64,000 bases of DNA from Hyphomicrobiales bacterium (GCA_028290285.1 JAQGKD010000003.1:27824-91823), one strand, 5' to 3'. Counted from the stretch's first letter, positions 7,092-15,759 are shown. Notes: generated from the sequence alone by a model not told the origin. Numbers and translations: made by a program.

Positions 7092-10000
7092 TCAGGCGGC
7101 GCGCCGCTCAGGCAGCGCCTTGGCTCCAGCCGGGGCCGCCGCCTCCCTGTCGCGGCCGCGCAGGCGGGCGACGCCGCGCGAGACCAGGCGGGAGAACCTC
7201 TCCATGTAAAGATAGAGCACCGGCGTCACGAAGAGCGTGAGCGTCTGCGAGACGATGAGGCCGCCGACCACGACGACGCCGAGCGGCTGGCGCAGTTCGG
7301 CGCTGGCCCCCTGTCCGATGGCGATGGGCAGCGTGCCCATGATCGCGGCCAGGGTGGTCATCATGATCGGCCTGAACCGCAGCAGGCAGGCGTGATAGAT
7401 CGCGTCCCGTGGCTCCTGTCCCTCGCGTTGCAGATCCAGCGCGACGTCGATCATCATGATCGCGTTTTTCTTGACGATGCCGATCAGCATCAGCAAGCCG
7501 ATCATCGCGATCACGCTGAGGTCGATCCCGAATAGCGCCAGCGTCCCGAGCGCCCCCATGGCGGCCGAGGGCAGGCCGGTGAGGATCGTCAGAGGATGCA
7601 CGAAGCTTTCGTAGAGAATGCCGAGCACGATGTAGATCGTGACGATGGCGGCTGTGAGCAGAATCGTCTGGTTGGCCAGAGAATCCTGGAAGGTCTTGGC
7701 CGTTCCCGTGAAGGTGGTCGAGACGGAACTCGGCACGTTCAGCTGGTTCTTGATCTCGTCGATGCGCTGCGTCGCCTGCCCCAGAGAAACGCCCTCAGGC
7801 AGGTTGAAGGAGACGGTGACGGCGGTCAGCTGTCCCAGCTGGTTGACGCTGAGCGGGCCGGTCGTGCGGTCCACATGCGCCACTGCGCTGAGCGGCACCA
7901 GCTTGCCGTTGGCCGCGCGGATGCGGATGAGATCGAGTTGCGAGGGCGACCAGTTGATGTCCGGGTTGAATTCGAGCAGCACGGAATAGCTGTCGCCCGT
8001 CGTGTAGATGGTCGAGACCTGCCGCGTGCCGAAGCCGGAATAGAGGGTCGAGCGGATCGTGTCCGCGCCGATGCCCAGCGCGCTGGCCTTGTCCATGTCG
8101 ACGTTCAGTGTGGCTTGCAGCGCATTGTTCTGCAGATCGCTCGCGACGTCGGCGAAGTTGGGATCGGCGCTCATGGCGGCAGCTAGCTTCTGCGACCAGG
8201 GATAGAGCTGGTCCTGGTGCACCGATTGCATCACGAACTGGTACTGGCTCTTGGACGCGCGCCCGCCAATCCGCAGGTTCTGCACGGGCACCATATACGC
8301 CGAAATACCAGGCACCTTCGCCAGATCGCGCCGCAACGAGGACATGACCGTGTCCAGCTTCGGGCGATCCTTCTGGGGGTTCAGCTCGACAAAGAGCCTG
8401 CCTGTGTTCATCGACGACGACCCGCCTGAGCTGCCGGCCGTAGAGGCGACATGCGCCACATAGGGCGACTTCTGGAACACGTCCGAAACCTGCTGTTGCA
8501 GCTTGGTCATGGCATCGAAGGAAATGTCCTGGCGTGCTTCGGTGGAGACGCTGATCTGGCCGATGTCCTCCTGCGGGAAGAATCCCTTGGGCACTATCAT
8601 GAACAGCCAGACGGTCATGCCCAGCGTGGCGAAGAAAAGCACGAGCATCGCCGGCTGGTAGCGCAGCGCCACCTTCAACGCGCGGTCGTAGCCGTTGAGA
8701 ACGCGATCGAAGCCACGTTCCAGAAAGCCTTTCTTTTCAGGCTCGGCATGCGCCTTCGGGACGCTGAGCAGCAGCGAACAGAGCATGGGGGTCAGTGTCA
8801 GCGACACGAAGGCGGAGGCGGCGATGGCGGTCGTCACCACGACGGCGAACTCGTTGAAGAGACGCCCGATGACACCGCCCATCAGCAGGACCGGGATGAA
8901 GACCGCGACGAGCGACACGGTGATGGACACGATGGTGAAGCCGATCTCGCGGCTGCCCTTGAGGGCGGCCTCGAACGCGTTCATCCCATCCTCCTCCATG
9001 TGGCGGTAGATGTTCTCAAGCATGACGATGGCATCGTCCACCACGAGTCCGACCGAGAGCGTCAGCGCCAGCAGCGAGATGTTGTCGATGGAGAAGCCGA
9101 ACATGTACATCGCGCCGAGCGTGGCGACGATGGAGATCGGCACTGCGAGGCTCGGGATGATTGTCGCGGACACGCGGCGCAGGAAGAGGAAGATCACCAT
9201 GATAACCAGCGCGATGGTCAGGCCGAGCGTGAATTGCACATCCTCCACGGCCGAGCGGATCGATGTCGAGCGGTCGTTGAATGCGGAAATCGTCGCCGAG
9301 GGCGGCAATTGTTCCTTGAAGTTCGGCAGCATTTTCATCACGCGATCCACGACTTCTACCGTGTTCGCATCGGGCTGGCGCTGCACCGCGAGAACGATGG
9401 CGCGCGTACCGTCGTTCCAGCTGGCGCTCTGGAAATTCTCGACGGAGTCGAGGACGGTCGCGACTTCGCCCAGGCGCACCGAACGATTGTTGCGCGTCGA
9501 GACGATCACATTGCGAAATTGTTCCGCATTGGCCAGCTGCGTACTGGCCACGATTGTGAGCTGCTGCTGCTTGTTCTGCAGGGTCCCGACGGGCGTGTTG
9601 GCATTGGCGGCGGTGATGGCCGCCTGCACCTCATTGATGCCGATGCCGCGCGAGGCCAGCGCGTTGGGGTCGATCTGGATGCGCACCGCATATTTCTGGC
9701 TGCCGTAGATCGAAACCTGCGCCACCCCCGCGACCGTGGAGAGGGCGGGGGAGATCACCTGCTGGGCGAATGCGTCGAGCTGCGACAAGGGTGCCGTATC
9801 GCTGCGGAGAGACAGCAGCAGGATCGGCGCGTCGGCGGGATTGACCTTGCGATAGCTGGGCGAGGTCGTCATCTCGGCGGGCAATTGCTTCTGCGTGCGC
9901 GCGATGGCCGATTGCACGTCGGCGGCGGCCGCGTCGATGTTGCGGCCCAGCACGAATTCAATCGCGATCGACGTATTGCCCAGCGTCGAGGACGAGGAAA

Positions 10001-10238
10001 TCGTGTCGATGCCGGCGATGGTCGAGAATTGCTTGATGAGCGGCGTAGCCACCGACGTGGACATCGTGTCGGGGGACGCACCGGGCAATTGCGCGGAGAC
10101 GTTGATGACGGGAAATTCGGTGTTGGGCAAAGCCGCCACTGGCAGGAACGAATAGGAGAAAGCGCCACCGACGATCAGCGCGGCGGACATCAATGTGGTT
10201 GCGACGGGATGGCGAATGCAGAAGTCGGAGATGTTCAT
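7092..10238 (-). CDS. RND multidrug efflux pump, inner-membrane subunit
   Basis: A 1048-residue HAE1/MdtBC-type resistance-nodulation-division transporter. It exchanges protons for drugs across the inner membrane and works as a trimer with a fusion protein and an outer-membrane channel. The N-terminus MNISDFCIRHPVATTLM leads into TM1. The proton-relay Asp pair is in GLVVDDAIVMLEN, and the TM10 Lys partner in GIVKKNAIMMID. Two large periplasmic loops and a 12-TM layout fit the length. ATG 10238 follows AAGGAG, two bases after the stop of the fusion-protein gene, so the two are translationally coupled. No outer-membrane factor is encoded nearby. It is probably controlled by the MarR at the head of the operon. 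Confidence 0.97.
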   Translation of the reverse strand: MNISDFCIRHPVATTLMSAALIVGGAFSYSFLPVAALPNTEFPVINVSAQLPGASPDTMSTSVATPLIKQFSTIAGIDTISSSSTLGNTSIAIEFVLGRNIDAAAADVQSAIARTQKQLPAEMTTSPSYRKVNPADAPILLLSLRSDTAPLSQLDAFAQQVISPALSTVAGVAQVSIYGSQKYAVRIQIDPNALASRGIGINEVQAAITAANANTPVGTLQNKQQQLTIVASTQLANAEQFRNVIVSTRNNRSVRLGEVATVLDSVENFQSASWNDGTRAIVLAVQRQPDANTVEVVDRVMKMLPNFKEQLPPSATISAFNDRSTSIRSAVEDVQFTLGLTIALVIMVIFLFLRRVSATIIPSLAVPISIVATLGAMYMFGFSIDNISLLALTLSVGLVVDDAIVMLENIYRHMEEDGMNAFEAALKGSREIGFTIVSITVSLVAVFIPVLLMGGVIGRLFNEFAVVVTTAIAASAFVSLTLTPMLCSLLLSVPKAHAEPEKKGFLERGFDRVLNGYDRALKVALRYQPAMLVLFFATLGMTVWLFMIVPKGFFPQEDIGQISVSTEARQDISFDAMTKLQQQVSDVFQKSPYVAHVASTAGSSGGSSSMNTGRLFVELNPQKDRPKLDTVMSSLRRDLAKVPGISAYMVPVQNLRIGGRASKSQYQFVMQSVHQDQLYPWSQKLAAAMSADPNFADVASDLQNNALQATLNVDMDKASALGIGADTIRSTLYSGFGTRQVSTIYTTGDSYSVLLEFNPDINWSPSQLDLIRIRAANGKLVPLSAVAHVDRTTGPLSVNQLGQLTAVTVSFNLPEGVSLGQATQRIDEIKNQLNVPSSVSTTFTGTAKTFQDSLANQTILLTAAIVTIYIVLGILYESFVHPLTILTGLPSAAMGALGTLALFGIDLSVIAMIGLLMLIGIVKKNAIMMIDVALDLQREGQEPRDAIYHACLLRFRPIMMTTLAAIMGTLPIAIGQGASAELRQPLGVVVVGGLIVSQTLTLFVTPVLYLYMERFSRLVSRGVARLRGRDREAAAPAGAKALPERRAA

Positions 10239-10240
10239 GT

Positions 10241-11455
10241 CTACTCCTTGCTCGACTGCGCGGCTTGGCTCGGCTGCGCGGCCTGGCTCGCCTGCGCGGC
10301 CTGGCTGACCTTGGTGCCCGCTTCCGACGTGACGATCTTTGCGCCGTCGCGGAGACGCAGCTGCCCGTCGATCACGACCTGGTCGCCAGCCGCGAGACCC
10401 TCGAGAATTTCCATGTTTCCACCCTCGGATGCGCCGATCTTCACGTTGCGCAATTCGGCAGTCTTGTCCGCCTTGGCAACGAAGACATAGGGGCCCTTCT
10501 GGCCCTGCTGGATCGCGATGGCCGGCGCGACCAGGGCGTTTTCGTGCACAGCGGTATCAAGTTCGACGTCGAGATATTTGCCGGGCCAGAGCCTGAAGCC
10601 GGGATTGTCGAAGAGCGCCTTCGCCGTGATCGTTCCGGTGGATTGATCGACCGACGAATCGATGAACACGAGCTTGCCTGTCGCGATCACCTGCCCTGCG
10701 TCCAGTGCGCGCACAGGCACGCTGTCGGGGCGGGCCAGGGCTTTCTGCAGATCGATGAGTTCGCGCTCGGGCAGCGTGAAGGTCACCCGGATAGGGTCCA
10801 TGCTCGTGATCGTCACGAGGCCGGCGCCGGTGTCGCTGGTCGAAACCAGATTGCCGGGCGTGATCGGAACCGCGCCCGCGCGACCGGTGATGGGCGCGTA
10901 GATCTTGGTGTAGGACAGGCGCACGCGATCGGAGTCCAAAGTCGCCTTGTCTCCCAGAACGGTGGCGGCTGCGGATCGCGCATCGGCTGTCGCCTGATCG
11001 AATTGCTGCTGGGTGCCCGCGTTCTTCTCCAGCAGTTGCTGGTAGCGTCTCAGATCGTTTTCAGCGCGCGTCTGCAGGGCCTGGTCGCGCGCGAGCTGTG
11101 CTTCGTCCTTGGCGACCTGCGCCGCCAGTTCGCGGTCGTCCAGGGTGAAGAGAAGGTCACCCTTCTTCACCATCTGGCCTTCCTTGAAGTGTTGAGTGAG
11201 CATCTGGCTGACGACGCGCGATTTCACGACGACGGTCTGCTCGGGCTCGACCCAGCCGAAGGATCTCTGGCGGATGGGCAGGTTCATCTGCGTGACATTC
11301 GACGTGACGACGCCGATCGCGGCATCGCCCCCGCCGCGCCGTCCCTGCGCCTGCTGCCGGGCAGCGCCCGTCTTGGAGCCGCCCAGATAGCCGTAATGCC
11401 AGGCTCCGGCGGCAACAGCGACGCACAGCAGAAGTAGCACGAGAAACTTGCGCAT
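10241..11455 (-). CDS. RND efflux membrane-fusion (periplasmic adaptor) protein
   Basis: A 404-residue HlyD/AcrA-type adaptor. It has an N-terminal anchor (MRKFLVLLLLCVAVAAGAW), then a lipoyl/barrel-sandwich hybrid split around an alpha-helical hairpin (QALQTRAENDLRRYQQLLEK), and a beta-barrel with VTFTLPEREL. The C-terminal tail consists of three SQAAQx repeats (18-bp DNA units at 10253-10306). It bridges the inner-membrane pump and an outer-membrane channel. It starts 4 bases after the marR stop and ends 2 bases before the pump ATG, in one tight operon. Confidence 0.96.
   Translation of the reverse strand: MRKFLVLLLLCVAVAAGAWHYGYLGGSKTGAARQQAQGRRGGGDAAIGVVTSNVTQMNLPIRQRSFGWVEPEQTVVVKSRVVSQMLTQHFKEGQMVKKGDLLFTLDDRELAAQVAKDEAQLARDQALQTRAENDLRRYQQLLEKNAGTQQQFDQATADARSAAATVLGDKATLDSDRVRLSYTKIYAPITGRAGAVPITPGNLVSTSDTGAGLVTITSMDPIRVTFTLPERELIDLQKALARPDSVPVRALDAGQVIATGKLVFIDSSVDQSTGTITAKALFDNPGFRLWPGKYLDVELDTAVHENALVAPAIAIQQGQKGPYVFVAKADKTAELRNVKIGASEGGNMEILEGLAAGDQVVIDGQLRLRDGAKIVTSEAGTKVSQAAQASQAAQPSQAAQSSKE
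10253..10306 (-). repeat. three 18-bp in-frame repeats at the adaptor C-terminus
   Basis: Three consecutive 18-bp units encode SQAAQA, SQAAQP and SQAAQS. The low-complexity tail follows the last conserved barrel strand and probably arose by slippage; its length may vary between strains. Confidence 0.85.
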
Positions 11456-11459
11456 GAAT

Positions 11460-11975
11460 TCAGGACCCTTGGTGAATGTGCGTGCGAGGTTCGAGCGGAC
11501 GTGACGTCGTCTCGGACTCTGTCGTGATGTCGCGTTGGCCGTGCGCGGTCAGGTGCTTGATGCGCTCCTTCATGCCCAGCAGCATGTCGTGGACGTTCTG
11601 CATGTCGTGCGCCGAATAGCCTTCGAGCACGTCGCCGCGAATGGAATCGCCGAGAGGATCGAGATCCTCGACGACCTGACGTCCCGCCGGAGTGAGGTAC
11701 AGACGCTTCACGCGCCGGTCCTGCGCATCCGTGCGGCGTTGCAGGTAGCCCTGCTCCACGAGGCGGTCGAGCAGGCGCACGAGGGAGATCGGCTGGAGTT
11801 CGAGTTGGCCGGCAAGGTCCACCTGCGTGAGCCCCTCCTGCCTGCGCAAGCGTCCGAGCACCGCCCATTGCGCGCGCGTGGTGTTGTATTCCTTGGCTCG
11901 GTGATCGACATAGGTCTGCAGCAGACGCGATGTCTCGATCAGCTGGAAAATGAGTTCACGCCGCAGTTCTCGCAT
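11460..11975 (-). CDS. MarR-family transcriptional regulator
   Basis: A 171-residue winged-helix regulator. The recognition region is LTQVDLAGQLELQPISLVRLLDRLV, followed by the wing RRTDAQDRRVKRLYLTPAG with the conserved DxRxxR of MarR proteins. The N- and C-terminal helices form the dimer interface. ATG 11975 follows GGGGGA at good spacing; a GTG at 12029 is in frame but would place the start inside a perfect palindrome, which fits better as an operator upstream of the gene. It heads the marR - adaptor - pump operon (4-bp gap) and is therefore probably an autoregulating repressor released by a pump substrate. Confidence 0.93.
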   Translation of the reverse strand: MRELRRELIFQLIETSRLLQTYVDHRAKEYNTTRAQWAVLGRLRRQEGLTQVDLAGQLELQPISLVRLLDRLVEQGYLQRRTDAQDRRVKRLYLTPAGRQVVEDLDPLGDSIRGDVLEGYSAHDMQNVHDMLLGMKERIKHLTAHGQRDITTESETTSRPLEPRTHIHQGS

Positions 11976-12015
11976 TAGTTTTCCCCCGCTGGGAAAGATA
12001 TAGTGCGCAGGCTTA

Positions 12016-12033
12016 TCATGTGTAGGCACATGA
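12016..12033. promoter_or_regulatory. candidate MarR operator
   Basis: Perfect dyad TCATGTG-TAGG-CACATGA (7-bp arms, 4-bp spacer, 18 bp in all). It lies 41 bp upstream of the marR ATG, in the gap that also serves the divergent antiporter gene. Size and position match known MarR-family operators; the assignment is inferred. Confidence 0.6.
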
Positions 12034-12089
12034 AATGAACATGCCGTGATCGCAGCTCAGCTCAAGCCAGGAAGCGGAACCGCTGCAGA

Positions 12090-13361
12090 ATGCGCGCGTT
12101 TGCAGCGATGAATTCGTACACCATCGTCCTGACGAGCTTCGGCTTCATCGTCCTGCTCACCGCCTGGTTGCCCATGGTGTTCAAGGCACTGCCCTTGAGC
12201 CTTCCGATATTTTGCGTCGCGCTGGGGGCCATTGTCTTTCTCGTGCCAGGCATCCCCGGCTTGCCCCCGCAGCCGCAGAATTTCCTGACTGCGACGGAGC
12301 GCCTCACCGAGCTCGTGGTTCTCGTCGCCCTGACAGGTGCCGGTCTCAAGCTCGACCGGAAGCTCGATTGGAAGAAGTCGAAGGCAACGTGGCGGCTGCT
12401 TGGCGTTTCGATGCTGCTGACGATCGCAGGGATTGCTGTCCTTGCCCACGTCCTGCTCGGTCTTGGCTGGGCGACCAGCCTGCTGCTCGGCGCGGCGCTC
12501 GCTCCGACCGATCCCGTGCTTGCCAGCGACGTGCAGGTCGGCCCACCACAGCAGGGGGGCGAGGACGAGGTGCGCTTCACGTTGACCTCCGAGGCCAGCC
12601 TCAACGACGCGCTCGCTTTTCCCTTCGTCAGCCTCGCAATCCTCATGGCTGCGACCTCCAGTACCGACGGCGAATGGCTTGTGCGCTGGTTCCTCGTCGA
12701 CGTGGTCTGGACGCTCGCCGCAGGCATTTGCATCGGCTGGCTCGTCGGCCGCTTCCTCGCTTATCTCACCTTCCGGCTGCCGAACCGGACAAGGCTTTCG
12801 CGCACCGGCGATGGTTTTGTGTCGCTGGGGATGACCTTCATTGCGTTCGGGCTGACGCAAATGGTCGAGGGCTCCGGCTTCCTGGCCGTTTTTGTCGCCG
12901 CGCTCGCGTTCCGCTCTGTAGAACGGGGGCACAGCTATCACGAGAAACTGCACGATTTCAGCGAGCAGTCCGAGCGCCTGCTGACGATGGTGCTGCTCGT
13001 CCTCTTCGGCGGTGCGCTCACGGGCGGCGGGCTCTTGTCGGCGGTGTCCTGGCCCGTCGTCATTCTCGCCGTTCTGGCGGTTTTCGTCGTGCGGCCGCTC
13101 AGCGGGTGGATCGGCCTTGCCGGATTGCCGATGGCGCCCGGGGAGAAAGCCGTCATCGGCTTCTTCGGCATACGTGGAATCGGTACGCTCTACTATCTCG
13201 CATACGCGCTGGGGCGGGCCCGATTCGAGGCCCCCGATGTGTTGTGGAGCACGATCGGCCTCATCATCGTCCTTTCGGTCGTGCTGCATGGCGCGACCAT
13301 CACGCCGGTCATGAGCCTGCTCGACCGGCGGCGCGACAAGCTGAGCCGTCGGGGCGCCTAA
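12090..13361 (+). CDS. CPA1-type cation:proton antiporter (NhaP-like)
   Basis: A 423-residue integral membrane protein with about 12 hydrophobic segments. TM5 carries the antiporter core ALAPTDPVLASDVQVG with the functional Asp of the TDP motif, and the EASLNDALAFP segment follows. FGIRGIGTLYYLAYA is a typical late-TM motif of the family. It exchanges Na+ or K+ for H+ across the inner membrane, serving pH or salt homeostasis. There is no long cytoplasmic TrkA domain at the C-terminus. ATG 12090 has GGAAG upstream; an internal ATG at 12108 is possible. It is divergent from the marR efflux operon, so the dyad at 12016 could influence it. Confidence 0.93.
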   Translation: MRAFAAMNSYTIVLTSFGFIVLLTAWLPMVFKALPLSLPIFCVALGAIVFLVPGIPGLPPQPQNFLTATERLTELVVLVALTGAGLKLDRKLDWKKSKATWRLLGVSMLLTIAGIAVLAHVLLGLGWATSLLLGAALAPTDPVLASDVQVGPPQQGGEDEVRFTLTSEASLNDALAFPFVSLAILMAATSSTDGEWLVRWFLVDVVWTLAAGICIGWLVGRFLAYLTFRLPNRTRLSRTGDGFVSLGMTFIAFGLTQMVEGSGFLAVFVAALAFRSVERGHSYHEKLHDFSEQSERLLTMVLLVLFGGALTGGGLLSAVSWPVVILAVLAVFVVRPLSGWIGLAGLPMAPGEKAVIGFFGIRGIGTLYYLAYALGRARFEAPDVLWSTIGLIIVLSVVLHGATITPVMSLLDRRRDKLSRRGA

Positions 13362-13486
13362 AGAATGCGCCCGTATTTTAGCTCAGCTAAAAATATATGT
13401 AAGGTCCCGTATTGTACCGCTTACGCCTAATTTGGGTTCCTGGCACCCATGGGAGTCCGGGGGTGATTCTAACGGAAAGCAGGTAG

Positions 13487-13813
13487 CTAATCCTCGATCG
13501 TGAGCAAGGTACGGACGATATCGACAATCTGACGTTTCTGCCCAGGCGTTGCCTGCGACCATAACCCCCAGAAGCTTTCCGTTTCGGCAGGTTCCCGGAT
13601 CAGGAGATCGTGGGGCTCGCAAGTGAAAACCCCCGCCAGCGCTTCCAGCATAGGTTGCGTGTAGCTGATCTCGCCACGCTCAAGCTGGGAGAGCGAACCA
13701 GCGGTCACACCGACCCGCTCGGCGACCGTCTCAAGGGTCATGCCGCGATGTTTGCGCCATGCGCGAATCCGGGTCGCCCGCGTTGTCGCAGGGTTTACTC
13801 TAACCTTTGCCAT
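13487..13813 (-). CDS. XRE-family helix-turn-helix regulator
   Basis: A 108-residue cytoplasmic protein with one HTH_3/XRE domain at about residues 14-70. MTLETVAERVGVTAGSLSQLERGE is the helix-turn-helix with the LSQLERG signature, followed by YTQPMLEALAGVF. The C-terminal tail has no ligand domain. ATG 13813 follows AAAGGGG; a TTG at 13831 is also in frame. It stands alone, converging on the antiporter, and its upstream region is markedly AT-rich. The target is unknown; it may regulate itself or a distant locus. Confidence 0.9.
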   Translation of the reverse strand: MAKVRVNPATTRATRIRAWRKHRGMTLETVAERVGVTAGSLSQLERGEISYTQPMLEALAGVFTCEPHDLLIREPAETESFWGLWSQATPGQKRQIVDIVRTLLTIED

Positions 13814-14108
13814 ACCCCTTTGATATTCCAAGATTTCCGGTTTGTCCCGGCAGTAGAGCTAAAAAGTGCACCGCAATATTACTAAAGCTGTGCTATAAAA
13901 TTGCATCCGTTGGAGGGAGCGCGACGTCGCGGGTGATCTACAGGCTTCCGAAGCCGCTGCTGATCGTCCTGACGGTCAGCCGGGCTTTTTCTCTCGAGCG
14001 TCCGGAGCGGGCTGTCATTCAGCTCAGGCGGCGTATGGGGCGTCTGCTTTCTCAGAAAGCGTCGCGCGGCCGAGCGGCGTCAGAGAAGCTGACGCCTGCC
14101 ACACGGCT
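13814..14108. other. gene-free gap with an AT-rich segment and hairpins
   Basis: Bases 13861-13900 contain only 13 G/C out of 40, against 60-65% in sampled coding lines nearby; this is probably the XRE promoter. The part next to the response regulator holds two hairpins: GCTTT-N5-AAAGC (14046-14060) and a perfect 8-bp GGCGTCAG-N5-CTGACGCC (14076-14096). The latter lies 13 bp past the degenerate-receiver stop, with no U-run. I see no ORF with homology here. Confidence 0.6.
14076..14096 (-). terminator. hairpin downstream of the tandem response regulators
   Basis: GGCGTCAG and CTGACGCC pair perfectly (8 bp) around AGAAG just past the stop codon at 14109. The lack of a U-tract makes factor-independent termination uncertain. 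Confidence 0.4.
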
Positions 14109-14516
14109 TCAGTGCATCGCGCGCTCGGCCTCGATCAACAGGTCGAGGGGGTACCAGGGCTGACGCAGTCGTGCGGCACCGACAGGCAATTCCGTGTCGC
14201 GCATGCAGGCGGGATCGAAGGAGACGAGCACTCTGATCCAGGGCCAGTCACGCGAGATCTGGTGTGCGAGTTCCTGCGCTTCCTCACCGCTCGCCGCCTC
14301 GGCGAAAACGAGGCGCAACTTCTGAGCGTGGCGTGCGAGCAAGGCTGTCGCCTGGAGGAAGTCCACGGCTTCGATCACGTGGTAGCCGCTTTCCTCGATC
14401 AGCGTCGAGGCGATATGGCGGGTGATTTCTCGCTCCCCGATGACAAGGGCTCGCGCTGTTCTACGGGATTGTTGGCCCACGGCTTCCTCCTGTGGCGACG
14501 GCGCGTCTGAGACCAT
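14109..14516 (-). CDS. degenerate receiver-domain (pseudo-receiver) protein
   Basis: A 135-residue protein whose core has the pattern of a CheY-like receiver: ALVIGEREITRHIASTLIEE, GYHVIEAVDFLQATALL, LRLVFAEA, then IRVLVSFD. The acidic pair after strand 1 reads GER instead of DD, and the phospho-acceptor position (LVFAEA) has no Asp, so it is unlikely to be phosphorylated normally. ATG 14516 follows AGGAG at long spacing and lies 14 bp after the stop of a canonical response regulator, so the two are probably co-expressed. A role as a partner or decoy of that regulator is possible; this is inference. Confidence 0.7.
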   Translation of the reverse strand: MVSDAPSPQEEAVGQQSRRTARALVIGEREITRHIASTLIEESGYHVIEAVDFLQATALLARHAQKLRLVFAEAASGEEAQELAHQISRDWPWIRVLVSFDPACMRDTELPVGAARLRQPWYPLDLLIEAERAMH

Positions 14517-14530
14517 TGTGCCGGGCGCTC

Positions 14531-15142
14531 CTAGTTTCGGGGAGCCGGGTCGGTGTCGGGCTTCGAGCCGTGGCTCTCGCCTTCTTCCGAGGCGGTGGCT
14601 GGCTGCCCGGCGGGCTTCGGAGCTTCGCCGAGAAATGCTTCCAGCTGGTCCGACATCGGTTCCGGCGATGGTTCGTTGTAAAGCGAGCGCAGGGTCTCTC
14701 CCACGAGTTGCGAATTGGCCGTCACCGCCATTCGGCGCTGGATCGCTTCCCACCGGCTTTCCGGGGAGGAGGGCGGGGGCAGGCTCTCGCCGCCAGCCAC
14801 GGCGACGATGGCGCTCAGCATGGCCTCCATCCTGCCCTTCGCAATAACGGGAAAATTGCCCTGTCGGCCGGAAATTTCGAGAAGATCCCCGTAGCCGGTG
14901 AGAATGGCGATGGGAAGCTGCGGATGAGAGTCCCGGGCGCGTTCGGCCACCTCGATTCCCATCATGCCGGGCATCGCGTAGTCGACGAGGAAGACGTCGA
15001 ATGGCTCCCCCTGCAGGGCTTCCAGAGCCTCAGGCCCGCTCCTCACGGAACGAACGTGATGACCTGCTTCCTCGATTTCTTCGGCAATGACACCGCGGAC
15101 CAGCGGGTCGTCGTCGGCCAGCAAGATCATGAGAGAAGTCAT
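14531..15142 (-). CDS. response regulator, receiver domain with C-terminal tail
   Basis: A 203-residue protein. Residues 4 to about 120 form a canonical receiver: acidic triad Asp10-11-12 (ADDD), phospho-acceptor Asp54 in FLVDYAMPG, switch Thr in ILTGYGD, and a Lys in VIAKG. There is no DNA-binding or enzymatic output domain. The remaining roughly 80 residues are polar and rich in Pro, Glu and Ser. ATG 15142 was chosen over 15160 and 15130 for its AAGG site. It acts by protein contact once phosphorylated; no histidine kinase is in the window. It is followed on the same strand by the degenerate receiver. Confidence 0.9.
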   Translation of the reverse strand: MTSLMILLADDDPLVRGVIAEEIEEAGHHVRSVRSGPEALEALQGEPFDVFLVDYAMPGMMGIEVAERARDSHPQLPIAILTGYGDLLEISGRQGNFPVIAKGRMEAMLSAIVAVAGGESLPPPSSPESRWEAIQRRMAVTANSQLVGETLRSLYNEPSPEPMSDQLEAFLGEAPKPAGQPATASEEGESHGSKPDTDPAPRN

Positions 15143-15304
15143 GCGTGACGCCTTCGGCATTTGAGGCGGTTTTCGGGAGTCGGGCTGGGTAACTGCGGAT
15201 ACTCCGTTATCCCCCTTGTCAACACACATTTAGTCGCACGGTTCCGTACGTGATGTGCGTTGCAGCACGTCGCGCGTCCCGTTAGCCCCGCTACGGCCAC
15301 TCAC

Positions 15305-15682
15305 TCACTGGTATTGGCGCGGGTACGGGGTGCGGACACGTTGCTGATGCCGAGTGCGGTATTGCGGCTTAGGATTGCCCAGGGCGTTGGGGCCGAGGGA
15401 GCGTTCGTACGGCGTGGGCACCAGATGCTGGTGGCGGCTGACACGCGGCGACGGGTTGAGGCCGCTGCGACTCCCGAGCGCATTGGGGCCGAGCGAGCCC
15501 TCATAGGGCGAGGGCACCAGATGCTGATGGCGGCTGACGCGCGGGGACGGGTCTATGCCTACGTCGCTGCCCGACTGGGCCGGAAGGGGTATGGGAACGA
15601 TGCCCTGGCCAGCCGCTGGCAGCGCGATCGATAGTCCGGCCATTATCGTGAAAGCGAAGAGTTTTGCGGGGAGCGCGTCCAT
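15305..15682 (-). CDS. small secreted protein with tandem 32-residue repeats
   Basis: A 125-residue protein with a signal peptide (MDALPAKLFAFTIMAGLSIA, likely cleaved near AAGQ/G). The mature part has two near-identical 32-residue repeats (about 44-75 and 76-107), each reading PSPRVSRHQHLVP, then PY, then SLGPNALG, followed by a shortened third copy with RTRHQQRVRTPY. The repeats are rich in Pro, Arg, Ser and His and probably unstructured; the HQH triplets could bind metal. No family recognised. It lies between the response regulators and putA. The Shine-Dalgarno is weak (GAAAGTGA). Confidence 0.65.
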   Translation of the reverse strand: MDALPAKLFAFTIMAGLSIALPAAGQGIVPIPLPAQSGSDVGIDPSPRVSRHQHLVPSPYEGSLGPNALGSRSGLNPSPRVSRHQHLVPTPYERSLGPNALGNPKPQYRTRHQQRVRTPYPRQYQ

Positions 15683-15759
15683 GTGTCGTCACTTTCAGAT
15701 TGCAGGCGTTGCCGCTGAAAAACCACGGGCTACGCAAGCAGTTCCCTGAGCCGGGACCA

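Noticed and set aside
8451..10490. 679-codon plus-strand frame opposite the RND pump
   Set aside because: Antisense shadow in GC-rich DNA; His/Arg/Glu-rich with no domain, whereas the minus strand encodes a clear RND protein.
12057..13289. 410-codon minus-strand frame opposite the antiporter
   Set aside because: Extremely polar shadow (Asp/Glu/Arg/Gln) of a membrane protein gene.
15360..15550. CRISPR array
   Set aside because: The repeated DNA here is two in-frame coding repeats of about 96 bp with no spacer pattern and no cas genes.
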